Shown: positions 53,768-62,978 of the stretch, piece by piece
Position numbering within the stretch: the stretch's first letter is position 1
How the letters are laid out: each line of letters opens with the position of its first letter
Origin: CAWBYL01 sp963793025
Lineage (GTDB): Bacteria > Actinomycetota > Acidimicrobiia > Acidimicrobiales > Acidimicrobilacustridaceae
Assembly: GCA_963793025.1 (NCBI GenBank)
Contig: CAWBYL010000009.1
Coordinates: 515,061-579,060 of the forward strand
Direction of reading: 5' to 3'
DNA: 64,000 nt
Program-made: the position numbers and the translations under genes
The notes under the pieces: model-generated
Database searches by the model: none
What the model saw: the letters and a program-made list of their open reading frames with translations, nothing else
Told to the model about the DNA's origin: nothing

Positions 53768-54936
53768 CGCACGCCTCCGCTCGTCGCCTCGCGACGGGAA
53801 AGGACACGTGAGCAGGCCTCGACGAGCACTGCCGCCGTCGCATCCCAGTTGAGCTCATGCTCGAAACGCTCGCGACTCGTCCGGCAAAGGGTCAGGTACC
53901 GGTCGGGCTGCTGCCGCAGGTCCATGATCTGATCGGCGATGGATGCGGGGCTGGCGTCATAGTCCATGATCAGCCCGTTGACCCCGTCCTCAACCATGGT
54001 CGGAATGCCTCCGGTGCGAGACGCAAACGACGGCAGGGCGTAGCTCGCCGCGTCGGCAAGCACGATGGAGGCCGCCTCGGCCCGACTCGGGAGGAGGAGG
54101 GCGAAGGAGTCAGCGAAAAGGTCGTCGATCCGATCGCCGTGGGTCCGACGATCGAGGAAGCCGTGAGCGGTGACGAAGGGCTCATCGGCTACTGCGTCGG
54201 GGTAGCGACCGACAACGTGGAGGTGCACGTCGACCCCGCGTACGTACAGCGATCGGGCGACCTCCAGACTGATGGCGCCGCCCTTGCGTGTCCACTCCTT
54301 CCCCATCCACAGGAGCTCGAGCGGACGGCGGAGCCGCTCCTCCGCCCGACCCGCCAGCTGCTCCATGGTCCACGGGCTGACGTGGCCCGCCCCCATCGGC
54401 TGTACGGTGACCCGTTCGGCGGGGTAGCCGTAGTCGTCGATGACGCTGCGGGCGGCCCAGTCGGTGCTCACCACCACCTCGGCGGCACGAGCGAGGGACA
54501 TCCGCTCGTTGCGCTCGCCGAGGCGTTGGGTACGGGGGGCCAGACCAGTCCAGGTCTCGTAGTAGTCGACGCTGGCCCGCCAGGTGGCGTCGGTGTACAT
54601 GACCGGCCGTACGGAATCCGGCAGAGCAACCGCAGTCTGGGAGCACATGGCGATGACCACGTCGGGCTGGTAGGCCTCCAGGAGTCGAGAGAACTGCCGG
54701 GTGTAGTGCCGGATGATCCGAGGCTCCGGCTCCCAAAAGTACTTGTAACCCTGCGCAAGGTAGAGAGCCTTGCGGGCGGCCTCCGGGATGCGGACGGGAC
54801 GACGCATGGGACCCATGAGGATCGTTTGGACATCGTCGCGTCGATCCAGCGCCCCACGGATCGCGTCTGGGACACCGGACCACGACAACGGGTCACGGAA
54901 GTCATACGTGCTTGTGCCCGCCAGGGCGATCTTCAT
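53764..54936 (-). CDS. GT4-type glycosyltransferase
   Basis: Predicted 390 residues, GT-B fold. The N-half starts MKIALAGTSTYDF and contains YQPDVVIAMCSQTA; the C-half has LELLWMGKEWTRKGGAISLEV and the donor-site PSRAEAASIVLADAASYALP with the Glu typical of GT4, then TGGIPTMVEDGVNG. It uses a sugar nucleotide on the inner membrane face. ATG 54936 is preferred over GTG 54942 because GAGAGG is about 6 nt upstream. The aminotransferase overlaps its end. Confidence 0.88.
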   Translation of the reverse strand: MKIALAGTSTYDFRDPLSWSGVPDAIRGALDRRDDVQTILMGPMRRPVRIPEAARKALYLAQGYKYFWEPEPRIIRHYTRQFSRLLEAYQPDVVIAMCSQTAVALPDSVRPVMYTDATWRASVDYYETWTGLAPRTQRLGERNERMSLARAAEVVVSTDWAARSVIDDYGYPAERVTVQPMGAGHVSPWTMEQLAGRAEERLRRPLELLWMGKEWTRKGGAISLEVARSLYVRGVDVHLHVVGRYPDAVADEPFVTAHGFLDRRTHGDRIDDLFADSFALLLPSRAEAASIVLADAASYALPSFASRTGGIPTMVEDGVNGLIMDYDASPASIADQIMDLRQQPDRYLTLCRTSRERFEHELNWDATAAVLVEACSRVLSRREATSGGVR

Positions 54937-55080
54937 CGTCACCTCTCACAGTCCGTCATCCGTGTCCTGACTCCGCACCTATCCGGCCACGTGGATGGGC
55001 AAACTACCGGTTGGGCGACCAAAATGTACCTCTGCCAGGGAAACTGAATCGAATGACCTAGTAGTTCGCAGGGCCGTTCG

Positions 55081-56376
55081 TCACAAGCCATCGAACAGGC
55101 GTCCCTGCTCGTCGAACAACGCGTTGATCGGCCGATCGGCGAGGACCACGTCATCGAAGGTGAGAGCGGTGTCCTTGGCCACGTCGCGCTTGAGCCGCGC
55201 CCCCTCTGCCATGGCCACCGGTAACAGCCCCTCGGCCCGGGCCACGTCGTGGTTCTCGCACTCCCCGAAGCTCAAGAACCCGCCGAAACCATCGATGGTC
55301 TCACCCGCGGCGATGTCAGTCTTGGCGATGGTGATGACCTCCACGACGGGCCCGCCGATCGGCACCACCGGAACGTCGTCGAAGTCGACCATCCGGACGA
55401 TGCTCTCGTGGATCTCGAAGTGGCAGAGGTGGTAGGGGGTGTAGAAGCAGTAGAGGGGGCCCTCCCCCAGCTTGTAGAGGTTCAGGTAGTGCTGGTGCAC
55501 CGGGTTGTCGTTGGTGGCCAGAGCGAAGACACCCGGATTGGGCGACGCTCCCACGCAGTAGTCGACGTAGCCGTCGCCGGCGAGCAACATGTCGACCGGG
55601 AAGTAGTCGGCCATCTCCTCCACCGGGGTGTTCAGTGGCACCTCCGGCTGCAGGAGGCCTCGCTTGGCCGCCTTGAACCCGGTGTTGTTGGCGATGATCG
55701 CCATCTCGAAGTTGACCTTCGTGCCGTCGGCGAACGACGTCACCATGTGGGGCTTCTGACCCCACTTCTCGGCGAAGCCCTTCTGGGTGATCGGCGTGCG
55801 GTAGGGGTCCTGCAGGCCTTTGATGTTCCCGAGGAGCTTGGTCTGGCACCCGAGGCCCTGTACGAACCGGTACAGGTTCATGATCACGCCGGGCTGATCG
55901 CCGTCGCAGTTCCCGAAAAGCACACCGGCGGCATCGGCCTTGGTCTTCAGCAGAGGTCCGATGGTGCCGTCGAGCTCGGCGTTCATCAACAGCACGTGCT
56001 TGCCGTGGTCGATGGCGTCGAGCACGACGGCGGCACCGTAGTCGATGGCCCCGGTGACCTCGATGATCAGATCGACACCGTCGGCCCGGCACAGCACCTC
56101 GGGATCGTCGGTGTACGCAGGGCGACGCGCGGCGATCGCCGCCTCGAGCGCTTCGACGCTGTCGACCCGTACGGGATCGTCCACTCCGGCGAGACGCAGG
56201 GCATCGGCCGCCTTCTCGGCATGGCGGTTCACGATGCACACCAGCTCGATGCCAGGGACCTCCCCGCACAGCCGCACCGCCGTGGGGCGGGCCATGAAAC
56301 CGGCACCGACCATACCGACGCGAATGGGGTCGTCGGACTCGGCACGGCGCTGGAGAGCCTTGTCGATGATGATCAC
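55081..56376 (-). CDS. NAD(P)-dependent oxidoreductase with C-terminal SAF domain
   Basis: Predicted 431 residues. The Rossmann motif is VGMVGAGFMARPTAVRL, followed by VDLIIEVTGAIDYGAAVVLD, the homoserine-dehydrogenase/Gfo-like arrangement. The last 90 residues contain a SAF-type segment (IAKTDIAAGETIDGFGG), as in sialic-acid-synthase antifreeze-like domains. Homologues with this fusion are common in actinobacterial and cyanobacterial sugar loci beside rfbF and rfbC, where they may make a branched-chain or unusual sugar; exact chemistry is not known. GTG 56376 overlaps the RfbC-like stop and has a GAGGAGA site. Confidence 0.82.
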   Translation of the reverse strand: MIIIDKALQRRAESDDPIRVGMVGAGFMARPTAVRLCGEVPGIELVCIVNRHAEKAADALRLAGVDDPVRVDSVEALEAAIAARRPAYTDDPEVLCRADGVDLIIEVTGAIDYGAAVVLDAIDHGKHVLLMNAELDGTIGPLLKTKADAAGVLFGNCDGDQPGVIMNLYRFVQGLGCQTKLLGNIKGLQDPYRTPITQKGFAEKWGQKPHMVTSFADGTKVNFEMAIIANNTGFKAAKRGLLQPEVPLNTPVEEMADYFPVDMLLAGDGYVDYCVGASPNPGVFALATNDNPVHQHYLNLYKLGEGPLYCFYTPYHLCHFEIHESIVRMVDFDDVPVVPIGGPVVEVITIAKTDIAAGETIDGFGGFLSFGECENHDVARAEGLLPVAMAEGARLKRDVAKDTALTFDDVVLADRPINALFDEQGRLFDGL

Positions 56377-56954
56377 GTGGGGGTCTCCTCAGGGGCGGGG
56401 CGGACATCGAGGCGGACGGCCGCGGATGGGCCGAAGTCGGGCCATGACCGATCCTTGTCAGACACCACCGTCACCGCCATCGGCCAGACGATGCCGAGAG
56501 CGGGATCGTCGTGGCGGAGTCCCCGCTCGGCGGCGGGGTCGTAGGCCGCCGACACGAGATACGAGGCCTCGGTTCCGTCCACCAGGGTCTGCATGCCGTG
56601 GGCCACTCCTCTGGGGAGCAACAACCCCAGGCCGTTCTCCTCGTCGAGCTCCACCCCCCAGTGCTGACCGAAGGTCGGCGACCCCTGCCGCAGGTCGACA
56701 CCGACATCCCAGAGCGCTCCCCGGGTGCAGCGCACGTACTTGCCCTCCGACGACGGCGGCTGTTGGTAGTGCATCCCCCGCACGGTGCCCGCCGCCGCCG
56801 TGTGGGTGACGTTGGCCTGCACTATGGGGTGATCGATGCCGGCGGCGGCGAACTCGTCCGTGCAGTACACCCGGGCGAGGCTCCCGCGCTCGTCACCCCG
56901 TGTCTCGGCTTCGATCAGGACGAGCCCGTCGATGGGCGTGGGGTGGAAGATCAT
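56373..56954 (-). CDS. dTDP-4-dehydrorhamnose 3,5-epimerase-like (RfbC family) protein
   Basis: Predicted 193 residues, a cupin. It starts MIFHPTPIDGLVLIEAETRG. The family motifs are DERGSLARVYCTDEFAAAG, QANVTHTAAAGTVRGMHYQ with the catalytic His, and LLPRGVAHGMQTL. It epimerises a 4-keto-6-deoxy sugar nucleotide. It is coupled by ATGA to the NAD epimerase upstream and by GTGA to the SAF protein downstream. Because the first gene of the set is a CDP-glucose-forming enzyme, the substrate is probably a CDP- rather than a dTDP-sugar. Confidence 0.88.
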   Translation of the reverse strand: MIFHPTPIDGLVLIEAETRGDERGSLARVYCTDEFAAAGIDHPIVQANVTHTAAAGTVRGMHYQQPPSSEGKYVRCTRGALWDVGVDLRQGSPTFGQHWGVELDEENGLGLLLPRGVAHGMQTLVDGTEASYLVSAAYDPAAERGLRHDDPALGIVWPMAVTVVSDKDRSWPDFGPSAAVRLDVRPAPEETPT

Positions 56955-58051
56955 CCGGGCCGAGAGGCGACGCTCGCAGCTCTGCCCGTCTCCCCGTCCG
57001 GATCCAGACCGTGCCCGACCGGGCGCCAGAACAGGTCGCCGTCGACCTGGTCGGTCGCGAAGAGGTGCTGCAGGGCCTTGAGCCGGGTGAACCCGCGCCA
57101 CTGGAACAGGTCCTCGTCCATGGCGATGCGTTCGAAGACGGCCCTCAGCTGTCGCGCCCCCAGGGCGGCGTCTCGGGTGGCCACGAATCCGGGAAGCTGG
57201 TCGGTGACCTTGTCGAAGCTCACGCGGTAGCTCCGCGAGTCGCCATCACTCGACCCGATGCTGAGCTGGCAACCGGGGAAGGCGTCGGCGACGATCTCGG
57301 CGATCTCCCGCACCCGGTGGTTGGCGTCGTTGCGACCGACGTTGAAGACCTCGTCGTGCACCGACTCACGCGGTGCGGTGATCGCGGCCCGTATGGCGTC
57401 ACAGATGTCGCCGACGTGGACGATGGGTCGCCAGGGACTGCCGTCGGACGTCATGTTGATGACGCCCGTGGTCCACGCGAACCCCGAGAGGTTGTTGAGC
57501 ACGATGTCGAACCGCATCCGCGGGGACGGACCATACGCCGTCGCGTTGCGGAGGAAGGTGGGCGAGAAGTCGTCATCGGCCAGGGCCGAGACGTCCCGCT
57601 CGACGAGCACCTTGCACTCGGCGTAGGCGGTTTGCGGATCGGTCTCGGACTCCTCCGTACGCATGTGGTCCCCACCCGCGCCGTACACGCTGCACGACGA
57701 GGTGTACACGAAACGCTCGATGCCCGCGGCCTTGGCCATCTCGGCCAACCGGACGCTGCCGCCGTGGTTGATGTCGTGGGTGAGCGTCGGGTGGAGTTGG
57801 CCCAGCGGGTCGTTCGAGAGCTCGGCGAGGTGGACCACGGCATCGACGCCCTCGAGCAGCTCGGGGCCGATGTGGCGGATGTCGATCACGTGGGTGCGGG
57901 GCCACTGGGCCCCCCCGGCGGTGTAGAGCCAACCTTCACGGTAGAAACCGGCATCGACGCCGATCACCTCATGGCCGTCTTCGAGCAACTTGGGCGTGAG
58001 CACCGAGCCGATGTAGCCGTCGACACCGGTGACGAGGAGGCGGAGTCCCAT
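56951..58051 (-). CDS. NAD-dependent sugar-nucleotide epimerase/dehydratase
   Basis: Predicted 366 residues. It begins MGLRLLVTGVDGYIGSVLTP with the NAD loop, then VDAVVHLAELSNDPLGQLHP, Ser in YTSSCSVYG, and Tyr-x-x-x-Lys in TAYAECKVL. Members with this start often follow rfbF and act on CDP- or GDP-sugar intermediates. ATG 58051 overlaps the rfbF TGA by 1 nt (TGATG). The usual rfbG 4,6-dehydratase is absent from the window, so this protein may replace it or act after a dehydratase elsewhere. The RfbC-like gene follows by overlap. Confidence 0.88.
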   Translation of the reverse strand: MGLRLLVTGVDGYIGSVLTPKLLEDGHEVIGVDAGFYREGWLYTAGGAQWPRTHVIDIRHIGPELLEGVDAVVHLAELSNDPLGQLHPTLTHDINHGGSVRLAEMAKAAGIERFVYTSSCSVYGAGGDHMRTEESETDPQTAYAECKVLVERDVSALADDDFSPTFLRNATAYGPSPRMRFDIVLNNLSGFAWTTGVINMTSDGSPWRPIVHVGDICDAIRAAITAPRESVHDEVFNVGRNDANHRVREIAEIVADAFPGCQLSIGSSDGDSRSYRVSFDKVTDQLPGFVATRDAALGARQLRAVFERIAMDEDLFQWRGFTRLKALQHLFATDQVDGDLFWRPVGHGLDPDGETGRAASVASRPG

Positions 58052-58825
58052 CAGTCGTTCCAGACCTTCCAGGGCGGGTTCTGCGCCCAGAGCTCGTTCA
58101 GCAGGGCCTTGTCGCGGCAGCGTGTCCATCGGCTGCCAGAACCCGGTGTGCCGGTACGCGGACAGCTGGCCATCGGATGCGAGGCGCTCCATCGGCTGGG
58201 CCTCGAACACCGTGTCGTCGCCCTCGATGTAGTCGAGGACCTCGGGCTGGCAGACGAAGAAGCCGCCGTTCACCCACGCGCCGTCACCCTGGGGCTTCTC
58301 GCGGAAGTGGGGCACCTTGGTGTCGTGGTCGGAGAGCGGAAAGGCACCGAAGCGGCCGGGGGGCTGCATCGCGGTGAGCGTGGCGAGGGTGCCCTGCTCT
58401 CGGTGGAAGGCCAACAGCGCGGTGATGTCGATGTCGCCGATCCCGTCGCCGTAGGTGAGGCAGAAGGGTTCGTCGATGTAATCGGCCACCCGCTTGACCC
58501 GGCCACCGGTCATCGTGCCCTCGCCCGTCTCGACCAGCGTCACCCGCCAGGGCTCGGACGCGTGCCGGTGCACCTCGACGGTGTCGTTCTTCAGGTCGAA
58601 GGTGACGTCGGACTGGCGAAGCCGGTAGTTGGCGAACCAGGTCTTGATGTAGTCGCCCTTGTAGCCACAGCAGATGATGAACTCATTGAGCCCGTGGGCC
58701 GAGTAGAGCTTCATGATGTGCCAGAGGATCGGACGCTCGCCGATCTCGACCATCGGTTTGGGCCGCACGTCGGTCTCCTCCGAGAGCCTCGTGCCGTAGC
58801 CGCCGGCCAGAATCACAACCTTCAT
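58051..58825 (-). CDS. rfbF: Glucose-1-phosphate cytidylyltransferase, frameshifted
   Basis: Exactly 257 residues if one G is removed at plus-strand 58116-58117, the length of known RfbF. It makes CDP-glucose from CTP and glucose 1-phosphate. Motifs are VVILAGGYGTRLSEETDVRP, KPMVEIGERPILWHIMK, YGDGIGDIDI and GGFFVCQPEV. Beyond the break the other frame reads the normal family tail, RDKALLNELW then PWKVWND and stop. As it stands the frame runs on into the epimerase and falsely suggests a fused 624-residue protein. It is the first gene of the sugar operon. Confidence 0.88.
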
Positions 58826-59031
58826 CGTCTCGCTCCCGCATCCTCGACAAGTCTCAGCTTCACATCACCGTGAGCGATGGCGTGGTCGGCCAGTGCGGTA
58901 CGCACCCGCCCTCCTCTCCGCCCGCCCTCTTGGTCTCGTCCGCCAGCCGTCGCTCCTCGAAGCCCGTCTCCGAACCGACCTTCGAGCGTAGTTGGCGACC
59001 ACGGAGGGTGGCAACGGTGCCGATGAGCGGG

Positions 59032-60213
59032 TCACCCAAGGCCGTCGAGCGCAGATCGATAGATCTCGACCAGCCGGGGGCCTCGACCAGCCGGGGAGAA
59101 GTGCGTCTCCCAACGACTCCGGGACTGGCGGCGAACGTCGTCGGACGGCGGAATCGCGACAGCGGCGAGACCGCGGGTCAGATCCTCCACCGAGCCATCG
59201 ACGAGCACGCCGCACTCACCCACAACCTCTGGTAGTGCCCCGCGTCGGGTAGCGAGCACCGGTGTGGCACAGCCGAGTGACTCGGCGACGGTGAGTCCGA
59301 AGGATTCGTCCGAGACCGAGGGCACGGCCACAGCGACAGCCTCATGCATGTAGCCGTACGCCTCAGCTGACGAGAGAAGACCGACGAACCGAATTCGCGA
59401 CCTCGACGCCGCGGCCGCCTGCTCCACCACGGAGCGCAGCGGACCATCGCCGGCCACAACCACCTCGAGGGGGATATCGGCCGGAAGCCGATGCGCGGCC
59501 TCGACGAGCCGATCGATGCCCTTCGTCTCGACCAGGCGCCCTGCGAAGAAAACGAACGGAGTGGATGGAAGCGAAGTGGGACGGGCGGCGATGGCCTGAG
59601 GGTCGCCGACTGCATTGTGGAGCACTACCACCCGACCGTCGTCGGGCCGGGAGTACTCGGTCAGCCGGGACCGCATGAAGTCACTGACAGCTATTCGGAC
59701 GTCAGCAGCGTCGACCCGGCGACCGCTCACCCGAACCATGACCCCCATGGCTGCACTCTTGACCAGGCTGTCACTGACGCAGCGGTGACGTGCACACGAG
59801 ACAGGTAAGGGTTGGGTAGCGCAGTCCTCACATGGGACTCCGTCACGGAACGCCGTTCCTGCGGGGCAAACGTGGCGCAGATTGTGAATCGTATGCACCA
59901 ACGGCACGCCGTGGCGCTTGCGAAGAGCGTGTACGAGGCCCATGTACATCGGATACGGATTGTGGAGATGGACGAGGTCGGGCCTGAAACGATCCAGGAG
60001 CCGTCCTCCGTTCTCAGCTATCGCCCGCAACGAGATCCGGGCGTAGGGGCTGGACGGCGGGAGCCCGCCGAGGGAGGGACCAGCTTGTTCGGGCAGTGCG
60101 CAGAGAACCTCAATGCCGGCAGCAGTCAGCTCGCGGATGTCCTCTTCAACCGCCCGGTCCTCGCCCGACGGAACGCTGGTGCCATACCACCGGTGCGCGA
60201 TGAGTACCCGCAT
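59032..60213 (-). CDS. GT4-type glycosyltransferase
   Basis: Predicted 393 residues, GT-B fold. It begins MRVLIAHRWYGTSVPSGEDR with FRPDLVHLHNPYPMYMGLVH. The C-half has FVFFAGRLVETKGIDRLVEA, VVVAGDGPLRSVVE, and the donor-site SVSDESFGLTVAESLGCATP with the two-Glu GT4 motif. It transfers a sugar to the growing lipid-linked unit. Cys-rich DGVPCEDCATQPLPVSCARHRC may bind a metal. An AGGTGCAGGA site precedes ATG 60213. It diverges from the acyltransferase gene. Confidence 0.9.
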   Translation of the reverse strand: MRVLIAHRWYGTSVPSGEDRAVEEDIRELTAAGIEVLCALPEQAGPSLGGLPPSSPYARISLRAIAENGGRLLDRFRPDLVHLHNPYPMYMGLVHALRKRHGVPLVHTIHNLRHVCPAGTAFRDGVPCEDCATQPLPVSCARHRCVSDSLVKSAAMGVMVRVSGRRVDAADVRIAVSDFMRSRLTEYSRPDDGRVVVLHNAVGDPQAIAARPTSLPSTPFVFFAGRLVETKGIDRLVEAAHRLPADIPLEVVVAGDGPLRSVVEQAAAASRSRIRFVGLLSSAEAYGYMHEAVAVAVPSVSDESFGLTVAESLGCATPVLATRRGALPEVVGECGVLVDGSVEDLTRGLAAVAIPPSDDVRRQSRSRWETHFSPAGRGPRLVEIYRSALDGLG

Positions 60214-60356
60214 TCCTGCACCTCGCCTGCCTCGCGACTGAACGGGCGTCACCATAGACGTTGGCCGCAGAAACCCGAGCGCTGCCGGTTCTCGGCCTCA
60301 GCGATGGGCCGCTCGACCTATGCCGTAACCACGCAGCGTGTGCGAATGTCCTCATC

Positions 60357-61397
60357 ATGGTCGATGAGCGTGGGCGACGTCTGCCGTATCAACCGGCGCT
60401 GGACGGGCTGCGGTGCGCCGCCGTGGTTGCGGTGCTGTTCCACCACGGACTGTGGGGATTCGCCAGGGGCGGGAACATCGGCGTCGACGTGTTCTTCGTC
60501 CTCTCGGGCTTTCTGATCACAACCCTCCTCCTCGGCGAAAGGGGGGCAACAGGTCGCATCGACCTCTCGAACTTCTGGATACGTCGGGCGCGGCGGCTCC
60601 TACCTTCACTCGTCGCAGTATCGATCGTCGTGGTCTTGCTCTACACCGCCGACGCCTCCGCTCCACTCCGAGGGGCGACCATCGTCGGCGTCGCCACCGC
60701 CTTGGCCTACATCAGCTCGTGGGTGGAGGCGTTCAACTGGTGGAGCCTCGGATGGATGGAACACTCGTGGTCCCTGTCCGTCGAGGAATGGTTCTACGTC
60801 TTTTTCCCCGCCGCGCTGGTGCTGTTGTTGCGGCGCACGGGCACGGCGTGGATCCATGCGGCGACGGTGGGGGCCTGCGCTTACTACCTGGCGGCGACCA
60901 ACATCTTCCACTGGTCGGGTGATCGCGTGTACTTCGCCCCCGACACCCGCGCGTACCAACTGCTCATCGGGTGCTCTCTCGCCATCGTGCTCGACCGCCA
61001 TGCCGACGCGCTCTCTGAGCGAGTCCGCAACATCGCGGCGGCGGTGTCCATCGTGATCCTGGTCGCCTGGCTCCCGCTGTTCCGCGTCTACTCGCCGTTC
61101 TACCTGCGGGGTGGGGGCATCGTGGTGGCCTTGTGTTCGGCGGCGATCATCTGGTTGCTGATGACGCTGCCTCGCGGTTGGCTCGCCCGGACCCTGGCCT
61201 GGGAACCCTTTGTTTGGGTAGGTCGGCGCTCCTACACGCTCTACCTGATCCACTACCCGCTGTTCGGGCTGCTCACCGTGGGCCGGCACGTCGCCTTCGC
61301 CATCATGACGCCCATCTCCCTGGCCTACAGTGCCGTCTCGTACCGCTTCCTCGAGCTGCGGTTCCTGGGTCGACGAACGCCCAAAGTGAGTACCTGA
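60357..61397 (+). CDS. Acyltransferase-3 family membrane protein
   Basis: Predicted 346 residues with about ten membrane helices. The family start RLPYQPALDGLRCAAVVAVL and the conserved HHG and GVDVFFVLSGFLITTLLL, and EHSWSLSVEEWFYVFFP motifs are present. It moves acetyl or another acyl group from the cytosol onto exported sugars, as in O-antigen acetylases. ATG 60357 is the first start before the family motif. It diverges from the GT4 gene and precedes the C-methyltransferase. Confidence 0.9.
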   Translation: MVDERGRRLPYQPALDGLRCAAVVAVLFHHGLWGFARGGNIGVDVFFVLSGFLITTLLLGERGATGRIDLSNFWIRRARRLLPSLVAVSIVVVLLYTADASAPLRGATIVGVATALAYISSWVEAFNWWSLGWMEHSWSLSVEEWFYVFFPAALVLLLRRTGTAWIHAATVGACAYYLAATNIFHWSGDRVYFAPDTRAYQLLIGCSLAIVLDRHADALSERVRNIAAAVSIVILVAWLPLFRVYSPFYLRGGGIVVALCSAAIIWLLMTLPRGWLARTLAWEPFVWVGRRSYTLYLIHYPLFGLLTVGRHVAFAIMTPISLAYSAVSYRFLELRFLGRRTPKVST

Positions 61398-61571
61398 GGG
61401 GAGGGTAGCGCCGCCGGCCGCACCGAGTCCGTCAAGGCTCACTAGGCCATACGGCCCTATAACGCTCCCCGCCCCTTGACGAGCACTCTCCGCGCGTGGA
61501 CACTGGGCCGTCGCCGACAGACGAGTCGGCCGGAGTCGGGATGCGGTGGCACCCCTTAGCGGGAGGCGTGC

Positions 61572-62798
61572 GTGGAGCAGTGTCGTTCGTGCGGTAGCGA
61601 CCTCGAGCAGATGGTGATCGATCTCGGGCTCAGTCCGCTCGCCAACAACCTTCCGGGACCGGACCAGGGCGGAGCCCTGACTCCGCTCTTCCCCCTTGCC
61701 GTCGTGGTCTGCACCGAGTGCGGACTGGCCCAGGTCGAGTACGACGCCGACCCGGTCGACCTCTTCGAGGACTACACGTACTTCTCGTCCTGGTCCGAGT
61801 CCTGGGTCGAACACGCCCGACACCTGGCCGACGCCATGATCGACCGCCTCGGTCTCGGTCCGAGCTCCCAGGTCGTGGAGATCGCGTCCAACGACGGGTA
61901 CCTCCTGCAGCACTTCGTCGCCAAGGGCATCCCGGTGCTCGGCGTCGAACCCGCCCAGAACGTGGCCGAGGCGGCCCGGGAGATCGGCATCCCCACCATC
62001 TCGAAGTTCTTCGGGGTCGAGACGGCGAACGAGATCGTCGCCGATGGGGTGCGAGCCGATCTCGTGGTCGGCAACAACGTGCTGGCCCACGTGCCCGACC
62101 TCAACGACTTCGTCGAGGGCATCCGCCTCGTGCTCAAGCCCGAGGGGATCACGTCCATCGAGTTCCCCCACGTGCTCAACCTGCTCGAACAGGTCCAGTT
62201 CGACACCATCTACCACGAGCACTTCTCGTACCTGTCCCTCGAGGCGGTCGAAAACGTGTTCGCCCGCCACGGGCTCCGGGTCTTCGATCTCTCCGAACAA
62301 CCGACCCACGGCGGAAGCCTCAGGATTCACGCCTGTCTGACCGATGCCTCGTGGACGACCACCCCCGCTGTGGAGGAGATGCGGCGACGGGAGATCGATG
62401 CCGGTCTGGTCGACCGCAGTGCGTATCGCGACTTCACCGCCCGAGCCGAGCACTGCCGAACCAGCGCCGACGAGTTCTTCGCACGGGTCGCGGCCGAAGG
62501 CAAGACCGTGGTGGGCTACGGCGCCGCCGCCAAAGGCATCACCTACCTCAACTACGCGAGGATCGGTCCCGAGCAGATGGCCGTCGTGGCCGATGTCAGC
62601 ACGGCCAAGCAGGGTCGACTGATCCCGGGCCGTGACATACCCATCGTCGCCCCCGAGGACATCGACGAGCTCCGGCCCGACTACGTGATGATCCTGCCCT
62701 GGAACCTGGCCGAGGAGATCAGCGGCCAGCTCGCCCGCATCCGGGACTGGGGGGGCACGTTCGTCGTCGGAATCCCCGAGATCACGACCCTCGACTGA
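61572..62798 (+). CDS. Sugar C-methyltransferase (zinc-binding, SAM-dependent)
   Basis: Predicted 408 residues. An N-terminal zinc ribbon (CRSCG and later CTECG) precedes the class I SAM-binding fold (VVEIASNDGYLLQHF) and the C-terminal methyltransferase C-domain (VVGYGAAAKGITYLNY). This is the layout of NovU/TylC3/EvaC C-3-methyltransferases, which methylate 4-keto sugar nucleotides. It supports a branched-chain deoxysugar in the polymer together with RfbF, the epimerases and the RfbC-like protein. GTG 61572 is chosen for the GGGAGG site upstream. Confidence 0.9.
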   Translation: MEQCRSCGSDLEQMVIDLGLSPLANNLPGPDQGGALTPLFPLAVVVCTECGLAQVEYDADPVDLFEDYTYFSSWSESWVEHARHLADAMIDRLGLGPSSQVVEIASNDGYLLQHFVAKGIPVLGVEPAQNVAEAAREIGIPTISKFFGVETANEIVADGVRADLVVGNNVLAHVPDLNDFVEGIRLVLKPEGITSIEFPHVLNLLEQVQFDTIYHEHFSYLSLEAVENVFARHGLRVFDLSEQPTHGGSLRIHACLTDASWTTTPAVEEMRRREIDAGLVDRSAYRDFTARAEHCRTSADEFFARVAAEGKTVVGYGAAAKGITYLNYARIGPEQMAVVADVSTAKQGRLIPGRDIPIVAPEDIDELRPDYVMILPWNLAEEISGQLARIRDWGGTFVVGIPEITTLD

Positions 62799-62861
62799 GC
62801 GGGCCGGCTCGGGTGCCGGGCCATCCGGCATCCGTCAGCCGTCACCGGGCACACTGAGCAG

Positions 62862-62978
62862 GTGCTCCTCGTCTTGATCTTCGCCATCCTGGCCGTTGTG
62901 GTCATCGCCGCCTTCGTCGTGCAGATGAATCGACGCAAGGCCTACGAACGCGGCGACTACGACCCCGACGACGTCTGA
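62862..62978 (+). CDS. Predicted 38-residue membrane microprotein
   Basis: GTG 62862 opens a frame with one hydrophobic helix (VLLVLIFAILAVVVIAAFVV) followed by a polar tail, QMNRRKAYERGDYDPDDV. The composition looks like a real single-pass protein, but the ribosome site is weak and its end overlaps the convergent hydrolase by 22 nt. No family is recognised. Confidence 0.35.
   Translation: MLLVLIFAILAVVVIAAFVVQMNRRKAYERGDYDPDDV

Noticed and set aside
56951..58825. A 624-residue RfbF-epimerase fusion
   Set aside because: The alternative frame gives the exact conserved RfbF tail and stop, with the epimerase ATG overlapping it. A single extra G at 58116-58117 explains the apparent fusion.
60606..62831. 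A long open frame on the minus strand opposite the acyltransferase and C-methyltransferase
   Set aside because: It is antisense to two clear genes, has no family motif, and is His/Arg/Gly/Asp-rich, as expected of shadow frames in GC-rich DNA.
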